From assembly GCA_027313705.1 (NCBI GenBank), contig DAHVDE010000062.1, forward strand, positions 1 through 39,456: a stretch of 39,456 bases of DNA, given 5' to 3'. A program made the position numbers and the translations under genes. Shown piece by piece: positions 8,191-15,750 of the stretch (position 1 is its first letter; the number at the start of each line of letters is the position of its first letter). This DNA comes from Actinomycetota bacterium (GTDB taxonomy: Bacteria; Actinomycetota; Actinomycetes; Streptosporangiales; Streptosporangiaceae). The notes under the pieces are model-generated. The model saw nothing but the letters and a program-made list of their open reading frames with translations. It was not told the origin of the DNA and searched no databases.

Positions 8191-8205
8191 ACCGGGAGAC
8201 ACCAC

Positions 8206-8835
8206 ATGTCAGATCTGAACGACCAGCTAATGCACCTGGCAACCGATGCGGCCGGCCGGGCAAGGCCGGCCGCGGTGACCGAGGTCATCAGGCGGGGAAA
8301 TCGCCGCCGCACGCGCACAATCACGCAGCGTTCTGTCAGCGGACTCTGCGCCCTGGGGATCGGTGCGGCGGCGATCCTCAGCACCATGGCGGGTCAGCAT
8401 TCGACCGGCCAGGCTCCCGCCGCATCTGGCTCAGGCACCAAGCTCACAACCATTACCGAGCACACGACCTCCCCTGGGTGGAACATGACCACCACGGTCA
8501 CGTACCGCGACGAGCGCAACGGCAGGATCCAGATCTACTCCCTGACCTTCTCAGGCTGGTCGAAGCTTGGGCTTAAGCGGCCGGCGGATGCCACCATCTC
8601 AGCCTCGCGGTTGTACAGCAACAAGGCTTCTATCGCCGTTATCCAGATGAAGGTGAAAGGCACACACGACTTCAGCGGCGAACTCTCGCCCTCGTTGATC
8701 AAGTCTTTCAACAGCAATCGAGGTTTTGCTGCCACCGAGATCGTAACGATCAACCTCCCCGTCCCTAATTTGGACAAGATCTCGGGGAAGCACGCATCCT
8801 CCGGCAGTTTCACAACCGGTCTGGTCCTTATCTAA
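8206..8835 (+). CDS. One-pass membrane protein, putative anti-sigma or sigma-partner protein
   Basis: Not a recognised family. The 209-aa product has about 42 cytoplasmic residues rich in Arg (IRRGNRRRTRT), a transmembrane helix at about 43-62, and a Thr/Ser-rich extracytoplasmic domain of about 145 residues with no Cys. The start ATG 8206 follows GGGAGA. It is 15 nt downstream of an ECF sigma gene and ends before a strong hairpin, so the two form a bicistron. That layout is typical of sigma factor/membrane anti-sigma pairs, but no ZAS zinc motif (HxxxCxxC) is present, so an anti-sigma role is inferred from context only. Confidence 0.72.
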   Translation: MSDLNDQLMHLATDAAGRARPAAVTEVIRRGNRRRTRTITQRSVSGLCALGIGAAAILSTMAGQHSTGQAPAASGSGTKLTTITEHTTSPGWNMTTTVTYRDERNGRIQIYSLTFSGWSKLGLKRPADATISASRLYSNKASIAVIQMKVKGTHDFSGELSPSLIKSFNSNRGFAATEIVTINLPVPNLDKISGKHASSGSFTTGLVLI

Positions 8836-8844
8836 ATGAACCCT

Positions 8845-8876
8845 CTTGAGCCCTGGCCGCCACGCCAGGGCTCAAG
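8845..8876 (+). terminator. Strong hairpin terminator
   Basis: A perfect 13-bp stem (cttgagccctggc / gccagggctcaag) with a 6-nt loop begins 9 nt after the stop of the membrane-protein gene and lies between convergent transcription units. It is the best terminator candidate in the window. No U-tract follows. Confidence 0.75.
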
Positions 8877-8950
8877 GCAGCTCCGCTGCGGTTTCCCGCT
8901 CAGGCGAGCAGTCCAGCGACGTTCCGTCCCGCTCTTCCGTGCCAGCTTCG

Positions 8951-9265
8951 CTAGGCTCCATAGTCGAAGAGCAGCGCCAGCGCATCGTCGAGCCTGCGCA
9001 ATGTGCCTGCTGATACCCGGCCCACCGGATCGGCGCCGAGGCTGTCCCGCCTGACCCGAACCACCGAGTACGACTCGAGGTGACCGCTGACGTGGTCGGC
9101 GCTGGTAAGCGGCACGACATAAGGCGTCTGGGTCAAGTCGGGCCGGTCGCTGACCCTGACCACCACGGGGTGCCCGGTAACGGCGCTGAAGCCATCGTTG
9201 CTGACGATGACGACCCACCCGTCGCGCCCTAGACCCTTGTGAGCGAAGACATCGCCGCGATTCAC
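8951..9265 (-). CDS. MazF/PemK-type toxin
   Basis: This 104-aa protein shows the MazF fold pattern: RGDVFAHKG at the N-terminus, the VVIVSNDGF strand-loop, VVPLTSAD in the middle and a C-terminal helix ending LALLFDYG. MazF-family members are ribosome-independent or ribosome-associated mRNA/tRNA endonucleases held inactive by the cognate antitoxin. The GTG start overlaps the antitoxin stop (GTGA, 9262-9265), giving tight coupling downstream of the antitoxin gene. Confidence 0.85.
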   Translation of the reverse strand: MNRGDVFAHKGLGRDGWVVIVSNDGFSAVTGHPVVVRVSDRPDLTQTPYVVPLTSADHVSGHLESYSVVRVRRDSLGADPVGRVSAGTLRRLDDALALLFDYGA

Positions 9266-9498
9266 GCAGCGCCCTTTTCCGCCTCCGGGTTGCTGAAGTC
9301 CTGTTCGCTCGCCTCGGTCCAGGCCGCCCAGGCCTGGCCGGTGCCCGCATCAAGCTCAGCCACGCTCATCGCCGCGTCTCGCTGAACCTTTTCCTTCGCC
9401 GACTTCGACATCCAGGTCGACATCGGCAGCCCGGCACGCTCTGCGGCCGCCTTGGCCTGCCGGTACGTGCGCTCGTCCATGCTGATGCTGATGGTCAT
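9262..9498 (-). CDS. Ribbon-helix-helix antitoxin of the MazEF-type pair
   Basis: From the ATG at 9498 the product is 78 aa. The N-terminus (MTISISMDERTYRQAKAAAE) looks like a ribbon-helix-helix DNA-binding domain; the acidic C-terminus would wrap the toxin. The frame continues 13 codons upstream to another ATG (9537), but that part runs through an 18-bp palindrome that looks like the operator, so the internal start is preferred although it has no clear ribosome site. It is upstream of and overlaps the MazF-like toxin gene. The complex would be expected to repress its own promoter. Confidence 0.82.
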   Translation of the reverse strand: MTISISMDERTYRQAKAAAERAGLPMSTWMSKSAKEKVQRDAAMSVAELDAGTGQAWAAWTEASEQDFSNPEAEKGAA

Positions 9499-9507
9499 CA
9501 CTGCCAC

Positions 9508-9525
9508 GTAAATAACGTTATCAAC
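9508..9525 (-). promoter_or_regulatory. Palindromic operator of the toxin-antitoxin pair
   Basis: GTNNATAACGTTATNNAC is an 18-bp dyad with a perfect 10-bp core (ATAACGTTAT, 9512-9521), centred about 20 nt upstream of the antitoxin ATG. Position and symmetry fit binding by the RHH antitoxin. It may overlap the promoter. Confidence 0.55.
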
Positions 9526-9605
9526 ATGACTCTTCATGCGGTCAACAGCCGGGTAGGGCGGACCCTATGATTCGTGCGGACGATAGGACCGACAGACTAG
9601 GTGCC

Positions 9606-10145
9606 ATGAACGACGACGACAGGCAACCTGACGGGCAGGCGCCCGCCAAGATCGTGGTGGTGGGACCGGACGGAGTGGCGGTCGAAGCCGACGCAGACGA
9701 GGTCATGGGCGGCGAGCGCCCGGTCACCGAGATGGTCGCCCAGCCGGCCAAGGTGATGCGGGTCGGCAGCATGATCCGCCAGCTACTCGAAGAGGTCAAG
9801 GCCGCCCCGCTTGACGAGAAGAGCCGGGCCAGGCTCAAGGAGATCCACACCAGCTCGATCAAGGAACTCGAAGACGGGCTGGCGCCCGAACTGGTCGAAG
9901 AGCTCGAGCGGCTCTCCTTGCCGTTCGCCGAGGACGAAGTGCCGAGCGAGGCAGAGCTCAGGGTGGCGCAGGCGCAACTGGTTGGCTGGCTTGAAGGCCT
10001 CTTCCACGGGATTCAGACGACCCTGTTCGCGCAGCAGATGGCCGCTCGCGCTCAGCTTGAGCAGATGCGCAGGGCGCTCCCGCCCGGAATGGTGCCGCCC
10101 CAAGAAGAATCGCAGCCAACGCGAGCATCAGGGCCATACCTCTAA
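9606..10145 (+). CDS. bpa: Bacterial proteasome activator Bpa (PafE)
   Basis: Bpa forms a dodecameric ring that opens the 20S proteasome gate without ATP and feeds it unfolded proteins. The 179-aa product contains the highly conserved core EMVAQPAKVMRVGSMIRQLL, APLDEKSRARLKEIH, ELEDGLAPEL and AQLVGWLEGLFHGIQT (about residues 40-155), then a short linker and the C-terminal GPYL that docks into the 20S alpha-ring pockets. The ATG at 9606 gives an acidic N-terminus of the usual length; ATG 9567 would add 13 residues. It implies prcB/prcA elsewhere in the genome. It converges on pheA with a 7-nt gap. Confidence 0.95.
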   Translation: MNDDDRQPDGQAPAKIVVVGPDGVAVEADADEVMGGERPVTEMVAQPAKVMRVGSMIRQLLEEVKAAPLDEKSRARLKEIHTSSIKELEDGLAPELVEELERLSLPFAEDEVPSEAELRVAQAQLVGWLEGLFHGIQTTLFAQQMAARAQLEQMRRALPPGMVPPQEESQPTRASGPYL

Positions 10146-10152
10146 CTTGCAA

Positions 10153-11241
10153 TTAAGCACCGGGCGGCCGGCCAGAGGCCTTCCGCCAGGGAGCGAACCT
10201 GTACGGGGTCGGAGTCCATCCGCAACCTTGTATGGCTCCGGGCAGACCGGGAGATAACTCGCCGCCGGCCCTGATCCGCAGCAGCCAGTCGGCGGCAGCA
10301 GCGAATTTGCCGTCCGCCTGCTGCGCGTCGCCGTCGCCGTCGCCGAGCTTGCGCTGGGTGGCGGTCTGGACCCTGGCAGGACCCGGCGGTACTTCGGCGA
10401 TAGCGTAGCTGCCGAGGAACCGCACGTCGCTGCAGGTGCGGCGAAGGCCCATCAGAGCTTCGCCTACACCCAGGCTGAGCACGTGCCCCTCGCAGTCGAT
10501 GAAGAAGCAGTACCTGCCGATCCCTTCGCCTGTCGGCCTTGACTCGATGCGGCTGAGGTTGACACCGCGTACCGCGAACTGGCTGAGGATGTCCATCAGG
10601 GCGCCAGGGTGATCATCGCGGAGGAACGCGATCACCGACGTGCGGTCAGAACTAGTTGGCTCTGGCAACGGACCTGGCATGCCGACTTCCACGAACCTGG
10701 TCACCGCGTTCGCCCTGTCCTGCACGCCATCGGCGAGCACTTCGAGCCGGTAGTGCCTGGCGGCGAAGCCCCCGGCAAGCGCCGCGTCAAGTTCGCCGTC
10801 CGCCACCTGCCACGCCGCGTCGGCGTTGGACAGCGCCGGGCGCCATTGCACATCTGGCAGCTGTGCCGCTAGCCAGTGCCTGCACTGCGGCTGCGCGACC
10901 GGATGGCCGCCAACGACCTTCACGTCCGCGAGGTCGGTACCCGGCCTGACCAGGAGCGCGAACTCGACTGGAACCATGACTTCCGCCCTGATCAGTACCG
11001 GCGGATCTTCGGAAAGCTCATCGAGGGTCGCATTGACGCCGCCTTCTACCGAGCTTTCTATCGGCACGACCGCCCGCTCCGCCTGGCCGGTGCGGACCGC
11101 GTCGATCGCGGCCGCGATCGTCGGATAGGGCACGGGCTCGAATTCCGCACCGGAGTGCAGCTCGCTAACCGCTTGCTCGCAGAACGTGCCGCGCGGACCG
11201 AGGTACGCGCAGCGCGCCGGCCGCCGGGTCGCACCTGTCAT
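10153..11241 (-). CDS. pheA: Prephenate dehydratase
   Basis: It converts prephenate to phenylpyruvate in phenylalanine biosynthesis. The 362-aa product has YLGPRGTFCEQA at the start, VPIESSVEGGV, the catalytic NAVTRF motif, and an ACT regulatory domain with PGAL and IESRP, which bind Phe for feedback inhibition. About 50 residues follow the ACT domain; most monofunctional enzymes end sooner. The ATG at 11241 overlaps the stop of the mannosyltransferase gene (ATGA) and is preceded by GGAGG. An in-frame extension far upstream is out of register with that gene and is not coding. It is the last gene of a four-gene minus-strand unit. Confidence 0.95.
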   Translation of the reverse strand: MTGATRRPARCAYLGPRGTFCEQAVSELHSGAEFEPVPYPTIAAAIDAVRTGQAERAVVPIESSVEGGVNATLDELSEDPPVLIRAEVMVPVEFALLVRPGTDLADVKVVGGHPVAQPQCRHWLAAQLPDVQWRPALSNADAAWQVADGELDAALAGGFAARHYRLEVLADGVQDRANAVTRFVEVGMPGPLPEPTSSDRTSVIAFLRDDHPGALMDILSQFAVRGVNLSRIESRPTGEGIGRYCFFIDCEGHVLSLGVGEALMGLRRTCSDVRFLGSYAIAEVPPGPARVQTATQRKLGDGDGDAQQADGKFAAAADWLLRIRAGGELSPGLPGAIQGCGWTPTPYRFAPWRKASGRPPGA

Positions 11242-12806
11242 GCCGCCTCCAGCAACGCTCCCCGCCTGGGCCTGAGCCAGGCGACGGTCAGTACCACGAT
11301 GACGAGCAGCGCCACCGGCGTGACCGCGGTCCGCACCACGGTCTCCAGCCAGCCAAGTCCAGCAGGCAGCGGCACCCCCCGTGCTGGCAGGTAGCCGACC
11401 GCCAGCGCCGCCGTCCTGGCCAGCATCAGCCAGTCGAACCTCGACGCTGGCAGCAGGGCGAGCAATGCCCAGCCTAGCCCGTCGTACCAGGGCAGCACGT
11501 AGGGCCAGGCAAGCAGCCAGGCGAACGCGAAGGCGAACGCCATCGCAGGCACGAGTTCCCAGCCGCACCGCGAAACATGCCTGACCAGCAGGACAAGCAG
11601 CAGCAAGGCGAGCAGCACGGCTCCGGCCTTCACCACGTCCTCGGCTGCCGACTCGCCGGCTATCAGCCGCAGCCCGCTCCTGACCGCCCGCCACGGCGAC
11701 CCGATCGAGGTATAGCTGCCGCCCCGCGCGGCGGGCGCGAACATGGTAAGGCCCCAGGGAAGCAGCGCCGCTAGCGCGGCGACCGCGAACCCCGCCGCCA
11801 GCCCGCCAAGCACCGCCGCAAGCCACCGCCGCTCCGCCCAAGCCCCCGCCGAACCAGCACGGCCCAGACCAGAACCCGCCAGACCAGAACCCGCCGGCTG
11901 GGCTGCCGTTCGCCAGGCCAGCACGACGCCGAGCGCGATTCCGGCCCCGATCAGCGCGGTCGTGACCTTGACGGCGAACCCGAGACCGACCAGCGCGCCG
12001 ACGGCCGCCGCGATCAGGACCTGCCGCCCCGGTCGCTCCCTGGTCAGCCTCAGCCCGCCCACAGCGACGGCCACCGCGCAGGTACCGAATACGATCGCCT
12101 GGCTGTCCACGTGCGCGCCTGCGACAAGTACCAGCAGCAGCAGCGGATTGGCCGTCCAGAGCACCGCCGACCTGAACTGCCTGTGCTTGTCGTGCCTGCC
12201 GAGCCAGTGCAAGATCAGCCCGGTACCGGCGAAGGCAGCAACGTTGGCCAGCGAGAGCACGAAGACAATCAGCCGCACCGACGTCCCGCCGATAGACGCG
12301 GCCAGCGCTTGCACCCCGACGGCCAGCGAACCGTACACCGACGGGCTGTTCCGCCAGTCTTGCACCGCTCGAGCGACCGGGTCGCCGAGGCGGGCGAGCA
12401 TGGCGGGAGTGGTGGTGTAGGGGTTATGGCCGGTGATGGCCATCCGGCCGTAGGCCGCGTAGCTGAGGTGATCAGCCGAGCCGATCGGCGGCAAGAAGGC
12501 AAGCAGCAAGGCCGCGGCAATTCCCGCGAGCAGCAGCCGCGCTGGCGACATGAGCCAGCCGTGCTTACTTGCGGAAAGAATGAAGGCTGTTCCGGCGGTG
12601 GCCGCGAGAATGGCCGCGCCGGTGAGGGCGACGACCAGGTATGCAGATGGATTCGCGACCGCCGACCATGGCGGCTGACCAGGCTGGCCTGGCAGGGCAG
12701 GCTCCATGAGGGACGGCCCGAGCGCCGCCGTGACCGCCGTGAGCGCGAAACTGACCGCGGTCAGCACGATTCCGGTAATACCGAATTTCCTGGCGTTAGC
12801 CGTCAT
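11238..12806 (-). CDS. GT-C polyprenol-phosphate-mannose-type mannosyltransferase (MptB-like)
   Basis: This 522-aa protein has about 12-13 transmembrane helices and an early loop with ADHLSYAAYGRMAITGHNPY, which resembles the acidic catalytic loop and 'YxxYGR...GHNPY' segment of actinobacterial alpha-1,6-mannosyltransferases (MptA/MptB family) that use polyprenyl-phosphomannose on the outer membrane face. The start overlaps the stop of the GT2 gene by one base (TGATG) and its own stop overlaps pheA (ATGA). A 15-bp perfect tandem duplication lengthens a Gly-Ser-rich loop (about residues 304-313). The acceptor is unknown: lipomannan-like glycolipid or protein O-mannosylation are both possible. 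Confidence 0.85.
   Translation of the reverse strand: MTANARKFGITGIVLTAVSFALTAVTAALGPSLMEPALPGQPGQPPWSAVANPSAYLVVALTGAAILAATAGTAFILSASKHGWLMSPARLLLAGIAAALLLAFLPPIGSADHLSYAAYGRMAITGHNPYTTTPAMLARLGDPVARAVQDWRNSPSVYGSLAVGVQALAASIGGTSVRLIVFVLSLANVAAFAGTGLILHWLGRHDKHRQFRSAVLWTANPLLLLVLVAGAHVDSQAIVFGTCAVAVAVGGLRLTRERPGRQVLIAAAVGALVGLGFAVKVTTALIGAGIALGVVLAWRTAAQPAGSGLAGSGLGRAGSAGAWAERRWLAAVLGGLAAGFAVAALAALLPWGLTMFAPAARGGSYTSIGSPWRAVRSGLRLIAGESAAEDVVKAGAVLLALLLLVLLVRHVSRCGWELVPAMAFAFAFAWLLAWPYVLPWYDGLGWALLALLPASRFDWLMLARTAALAVGYLPARGVPLPAGLGWLETVVRTAVTPVALLVIVVLTVAWLRPRRGALLEAA
11866..11895. repeat. 15-bp perfect tandem duplication
   Basis: AGACCAGAACCCGCC occurs twice head to tail inside the mannosyltransferase gene. 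The length is a multiple of three, so it adds five residues (AGSGL-type) to a loop without breaking the frame; it is a candidate slippage site. Confidence 0.85.
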
Positions 12807-13657
12807 CAGACGGTGTCGGCCTGCCCGGCGGACGTCACCTGCTCGGCTGGGGCCGGCTGCCCGGCATGCGAACGCCAGGCGTTCCTGGCCGCCAGTGCCC
12901 TGGCCACGCCGGCGAACTGCCTGGCCCGGTGCAACTGGGATTGCAGGTCCTTGCCAGTGGCGCGGTGCGTGAGCGGCACCCGCACCTCGGTGACCCGCAT
13001 CCCCTTGCATAGCAGGTCGATAGTCAGGCCGGTCTCGGCTCCCCAGCCTTCTGCCAGTGGTCGCGCGGCCTCGAACGCGGCCCTGGTCAGGCACCGCTGG
13101 CCGTTCAGCGGCTCGGCAGGTCGCCAGCCGGTGACTCGCTCGATCCCGGCGCCGGCGAGGCCGAGCACGAAGCCATGCCCGCCGCGCTTCTCACGGCTGG
13201 CGAAGACGGCGATGGTCATGTCGGCTTGGCCGCTGCGCACTGGCTCAGCGAGCGGCGATGCGTCCTTCGCGGTGCCGGCGAGGTCGGCGTCGAGGAAGAG
13301 CAGGTGCCTCGGCCGGCCATCGGCCCGCTGGCCGACCTCTTGCGACTCGATGACCCTTACCGCCTCAGCCCCGGTCTCCATCGCGGCCGCCTTGCCCCGG
13401 TTGCGCGCATGCCTCGCGACGATCGCGCCCGCGTACTCGGCCTGCGCCGCCGTGCCGTCGGTCGAGCCATCGTCTACCACCACGACGAGGTCAACGCCAG
13501 GGATGTCAGCGGCGGCCTGCACGGTCGCGCTGATGCGATCAGACTCGTTCCTGGCCGGAATGACGACGGCCAGGTCACCTCGTGCCGACATGTCAGCGAT
13601 CATAGTGGCCATGAGCCGGCGTCCCGCCCGAACCGGTGAGCTGGTGCTCGAGCGCAC
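12806..13657 (-). CDS. Family 2 glycosyltransferase
   Basis: The 283-aa product has the GT-A pattern LAVVIPARNES, VVVVDDGSTDGT, HARNRGKAAAMETG and LLFLDADLAG (the DxD metal site), then EPLNGQRCLTRAAFE and WGAETGLTIDLL. Such enzymes transfer a sugar from a nucleotide donor, often to polyprenyl phosphate or phosphoglycerate. It precedes and is coupled (TGATG) to a GT-C mannosyltransferase, so making its lipid-linked sugar donor is a reasonable guess. The start is uncertain: GTG 13657, ATG 13612 and ATG 13591 all lack a good ribosome site. The gene begins 9 nt after the STAS gene's stop. Confidence 0.87.
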   Translation of the reverse strand: MRSSTSSPVRAGRRLMATMIADMSARGDLAVVIPARNESDRISATVQAAADIPGVDLVVVVDDGSTDGTAAQAEYAGAIVARHARNRGKAAAMETGAEAVRVIESQEVGQRADGRPRHLLFLDADLAGTAKDASPLAEPVRSGQADMTIAVFASREKRGGHGFVLGLAGAGIERVTGWRPAEPLNGQRCLTRAAFEAARPLAEGWGAETGLTIDLLCKGMRVTEVRVPLTHRATGKDLQSQLHRARQFAGVARALAARNAWRSHAGQPAPAEQVTSAGQADTV

Positions 13658-13666
13658 GCTCGGGCC

Positions 13667-14014
13667 TTAGCGGCTGACGGCCTGCGCTAGATCGTCGATA
13701 ACGGTGAAAACCGTCTCAAGACCGGTAACCTGCAAGATCTTTCTCACCGGCGGCCTCGGCGCGGCGAGCTCGAGGTCGCCGCCCTTCTCCCTCGCTGCCC
13801 GGTGCGCTCCGAGCAGCACGTTCACGCCGGTCGAGTCGCAGAAGTCGACGCCTGACAAGTCGACGATCAGCCGGACCGGCTCGGCAGAGGCCAGCAGTTT
13901 GTCCAGCTCACGATGCAGCTTGGGCACCGTGTACAGGTCGATCTCGCCGTGAACGGACATCACGACGTATCCGCCCTGCGGCTGGCTTGTGACCTTAAGC
14001 TCCACGAGCCGCAC
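13667..14014 (-). CDS. STAS-domain anti-sigma factor antagonist
   Basis: From the GTG at 14014 the 115-aa product is a single STAS domain: GGYVVMSVHGEIDLYTVPKL, LIVDLSGVDFCDSTGVNVLL (Ser of DSTG is the usual phosphorylation site) and a C-terminal helix ending DDLAQAVS. Antagonists of this type bind RsbW-like kinases and free a sigma factor when dephosphorylated. An RsbW-like kinase is encoded 1.7 kb upstream (15751-16203), so the two could be partners. The open frame extends 59 codons upstream but with poor, Pro/His-rich composition. Confidence 0.9.
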   Translation of the reverse strand: MRLVELKVTSQPQGGYVVMSVHGEIDLYTVPKLHRELDKLLASAEPVRLIVDLSGVDFCDSTGVNVLLGAHRAAREKGGDLELAAPRPPVRKILQVTGLETVFTVIDDLAQAVSR

Positions 14015-14110
14015 ATTACTCGCCCCCGGTGGGTTCCACCACCTGCAGTGCCTGTTTGCCTGCGGCGGCAAGAAACAGGCCGGGGCCTGGCTCGCGGGTA
14101 CTGTGGAAGC

Positions 14111-14278
14111 ATGACGCGAATTATCGCCTTCATCGTTGCGGCGGCGGCGATCTTCCTGGTGCTCTGGGTGCTGCTTTACGCAGTTGTCCATACCCTGATC
14201 ATCGGGTTCTGGATCGTGATCGTCGCGCTGCTCGGCCTCGGCCTGTTCCGGCTCGGCCGCTGGTCGCGGCGCGCTTAG
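14111..14278 (+). CDS. Small two-helix membrane protein
   Basis: The 55-aa product is almost entirely hydrophobic: helix 1 about residues 4-27, helix 2 about 29-47, then a basic end GRWSRRA. The ATG at 14111 is preceded by GGAAG within a few bases; a TACTGT box at 14099-14104 could allow a near-leaderless transcript. It sits alone between the divergent STAS gene and the convergent arginine-deiminase-like gene. No family is recognised; similar tiny proteins are common in actinomycetes. Confidence 0.6.
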   Translation: MTRIIAFIVAAAAIFLVLWVLLYAVVHTLIIGFWIVIVALLGLGLFRLGRWSRRA

Positions 14279-14299
14279 CCCTCGTCGGTACCTGGCGGG

Positions 14300-15589
14300 C
14301 TAACAGAGCGGTACCAGTTCGCTACCGCTTCGGGGCGGAATGGTGTGCTCACTGCTCGGCGTTCCCCCTGTCACGTGGTCGATGCTTTCCCGGCCGGCCA
14401 CTTCCCTGACCGGCCGGACCGAATCTCGCAGGAACGTGGTGCACATCGCGCGCGGTCCGCCTCTGATGCCGCCAAGCTCACCGCCAGGCACGGTGATGAC
14501 CTCGAAACCGGCGTCGGCCAGTCTGGCGTTGGTCTCGCTGTTCCGCTCGTCGCACAAGATCAGGCCACCGCCGACGGCGAGGGCGTTGCCGCCGTCATCC
14601 CACTGCACGGAGTCGATTCCGGTGCCGACCACGGTCAGCTTGCCGATGCCGAGCGCGCGTGCGGACGCCTCCAGGAACGGTCGCGGCCTTGAGATCATCA
14701 GGTTGCCTGACCGTGCGGTGATCGAGATCGCCGTAAGGGTGAAAGCCAGGCCGGGAGTCATCAGGACCGTTCCAGGCCCGAGCACCGTGCACACCATGTC
14801 CAGGCTGCTATCCCCGGCACGCTCGCCGATAGGCACCGCGAGCACGCAGCTTGCCTTGCCCGCCTCGAGCAGGTGCCTGGCGAGCAATTCCACGCTGGCC
14901 GGCGCGCTGCGCGGGCCGATTCCGACGGCGACCACGCCCGGGCCGAGCAGCACCAGGTCACCGCAGTCAAGCGGTGAACCGGAGACCTTGAAGGGCTTGT
15001 CTTGCCCGGCGAACCTGGGGTGATGCCCGTAGACGGTGGCGAGCAGGTCGCTTTCCCTGCGCCTTGGCCCTGGCAGCGCCCCGACGACAACCTGATCGCC
15101 AATCCAGGTGCTCGAGTCTTTGACGAAAACCAGGTTGGGCAGCGGCTCGACGACGAAGTCGCGCGGGTCGAGCAAGTCGTAGACGAGTCCTCGCCCGGTA
15201 CGCAGTTCTTCGGTGGTGATCCCGGCGGTGAGGGCCAGCGCCAGGTCTTCTGGCCCGAGCGCCTCGAAGTGCCGCCTGAGCGCCAGGGCGAGATCCCGGC
15301 CAAGTTCGGCGTTAGCCAGCACCGAGGCGATCGCCTCTTCTCGCGCCGGCGAGTACTCGAGCACGTCCTGGAGCAGCCCGGTCAGGTAGACCACTTCGAC
15401 GCCCGCGGCGCGCAGCACCCCAGTCAGGATGTCGTGTTCTCGCTGCGCCCTCGCGGTCCACGGCAGGGCGGGCAGTCTGAGCAGGCCCTTGCTACGCGGC
15501 GTTATCCGGCTCAGTTCTCTTCCCGGCCGGTGCGTGAGCACTACCCGCAGGCAGCCGACCTCGTTGTCAGCGCCGATGCCGCGGCTCAC
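14300..15589 (-). CDS. Arginine-deiminase-like protein with altered catalytic residues
   Basis: The 429-aa protein aligns along its length with ArcA-type arginine deiminases (guanidino-modifying fold): GCLRVVLTHRPGREL at the start, VKDSSTWIGDQVVV (Asp158), CGDLVLLG (Asp211), SLDMV (Asp265), VQWDDGGNALAV and GGPRAMCTTFLRD at the end. In canonical enzymes the last motif is GGPRCMSC and the earlier one HLD. Here the nucleophile position is Ala381 with a Cys at 383, and the His position is Ser263; EGGD is DCGD. It may be inactive, or use a shifted Cys, or act on another substrate. No arcB or arcC is nearby. GTG 15589 follows GGGGG. Confidence 0.8.
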   Translation of the reverse strand: MSRGIGADNEVGCLRVVLTHRPGRELSRITPRSKGLLRLPALPWTARAQREHDILTGVLRAAGVEVVYLTGLLQDVLEYSPAREEAIASVLANAELGRDLALALRRHFEALGPEDLALALTAGITTEELRTGRGLVYDLLDPRDFVVEPLPNLVFVKDSSTWIGDQVVVGALPGPRRRESDLLATVYGHHPRFAGQDKPFKVSGSPLDCGDLVLLGPGVVAVGIGPRSAPASVELLARHLLEAGKASCVLAVPIGERAGDSSLDMVCTVLGPGTVLMTPGLAFTLTAISITARSGNLMISRPRPFLEASARALGIGKLTVVGTGIDSVQWDDGGNALAVGGGLILCDERNSETNARLADAGFEVITVPGGELGGIRGGPRAMCTTFLRDSVRPVREVAGRESIDHVTGGTPSSEHTIPPRSGSELVPLC

Positions 15590-15750
15590 GATACCCCCGA
15601 AGACTTCCCTGACCGCGAACTCGCGGCAATCTACTCGTTGCCGGTATCACCTGCCGCGCCCGCGATTACGCCTGCCAGGAGATCTGTTGCGCCGATCCTT
15701 GCCGATCCGTTGCCTTGCCTCTCGCGGCCCCGCCAGTGCCCGTGGGCAGA

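Noticed and set aside
11242-11841. Upstream in-frame extension of pheA
   Set aside because: It runs out of frame through the mannosyltransferase gene; ATG 11241 with GGAGG and the ATGA overlap define the start.
12111-13670. 519-codon plus-strand frame over the GT2 and GT-C genes
   Set aside because: Low-complexity composition and no motifs; both minus-strand genes have clear family signatures.
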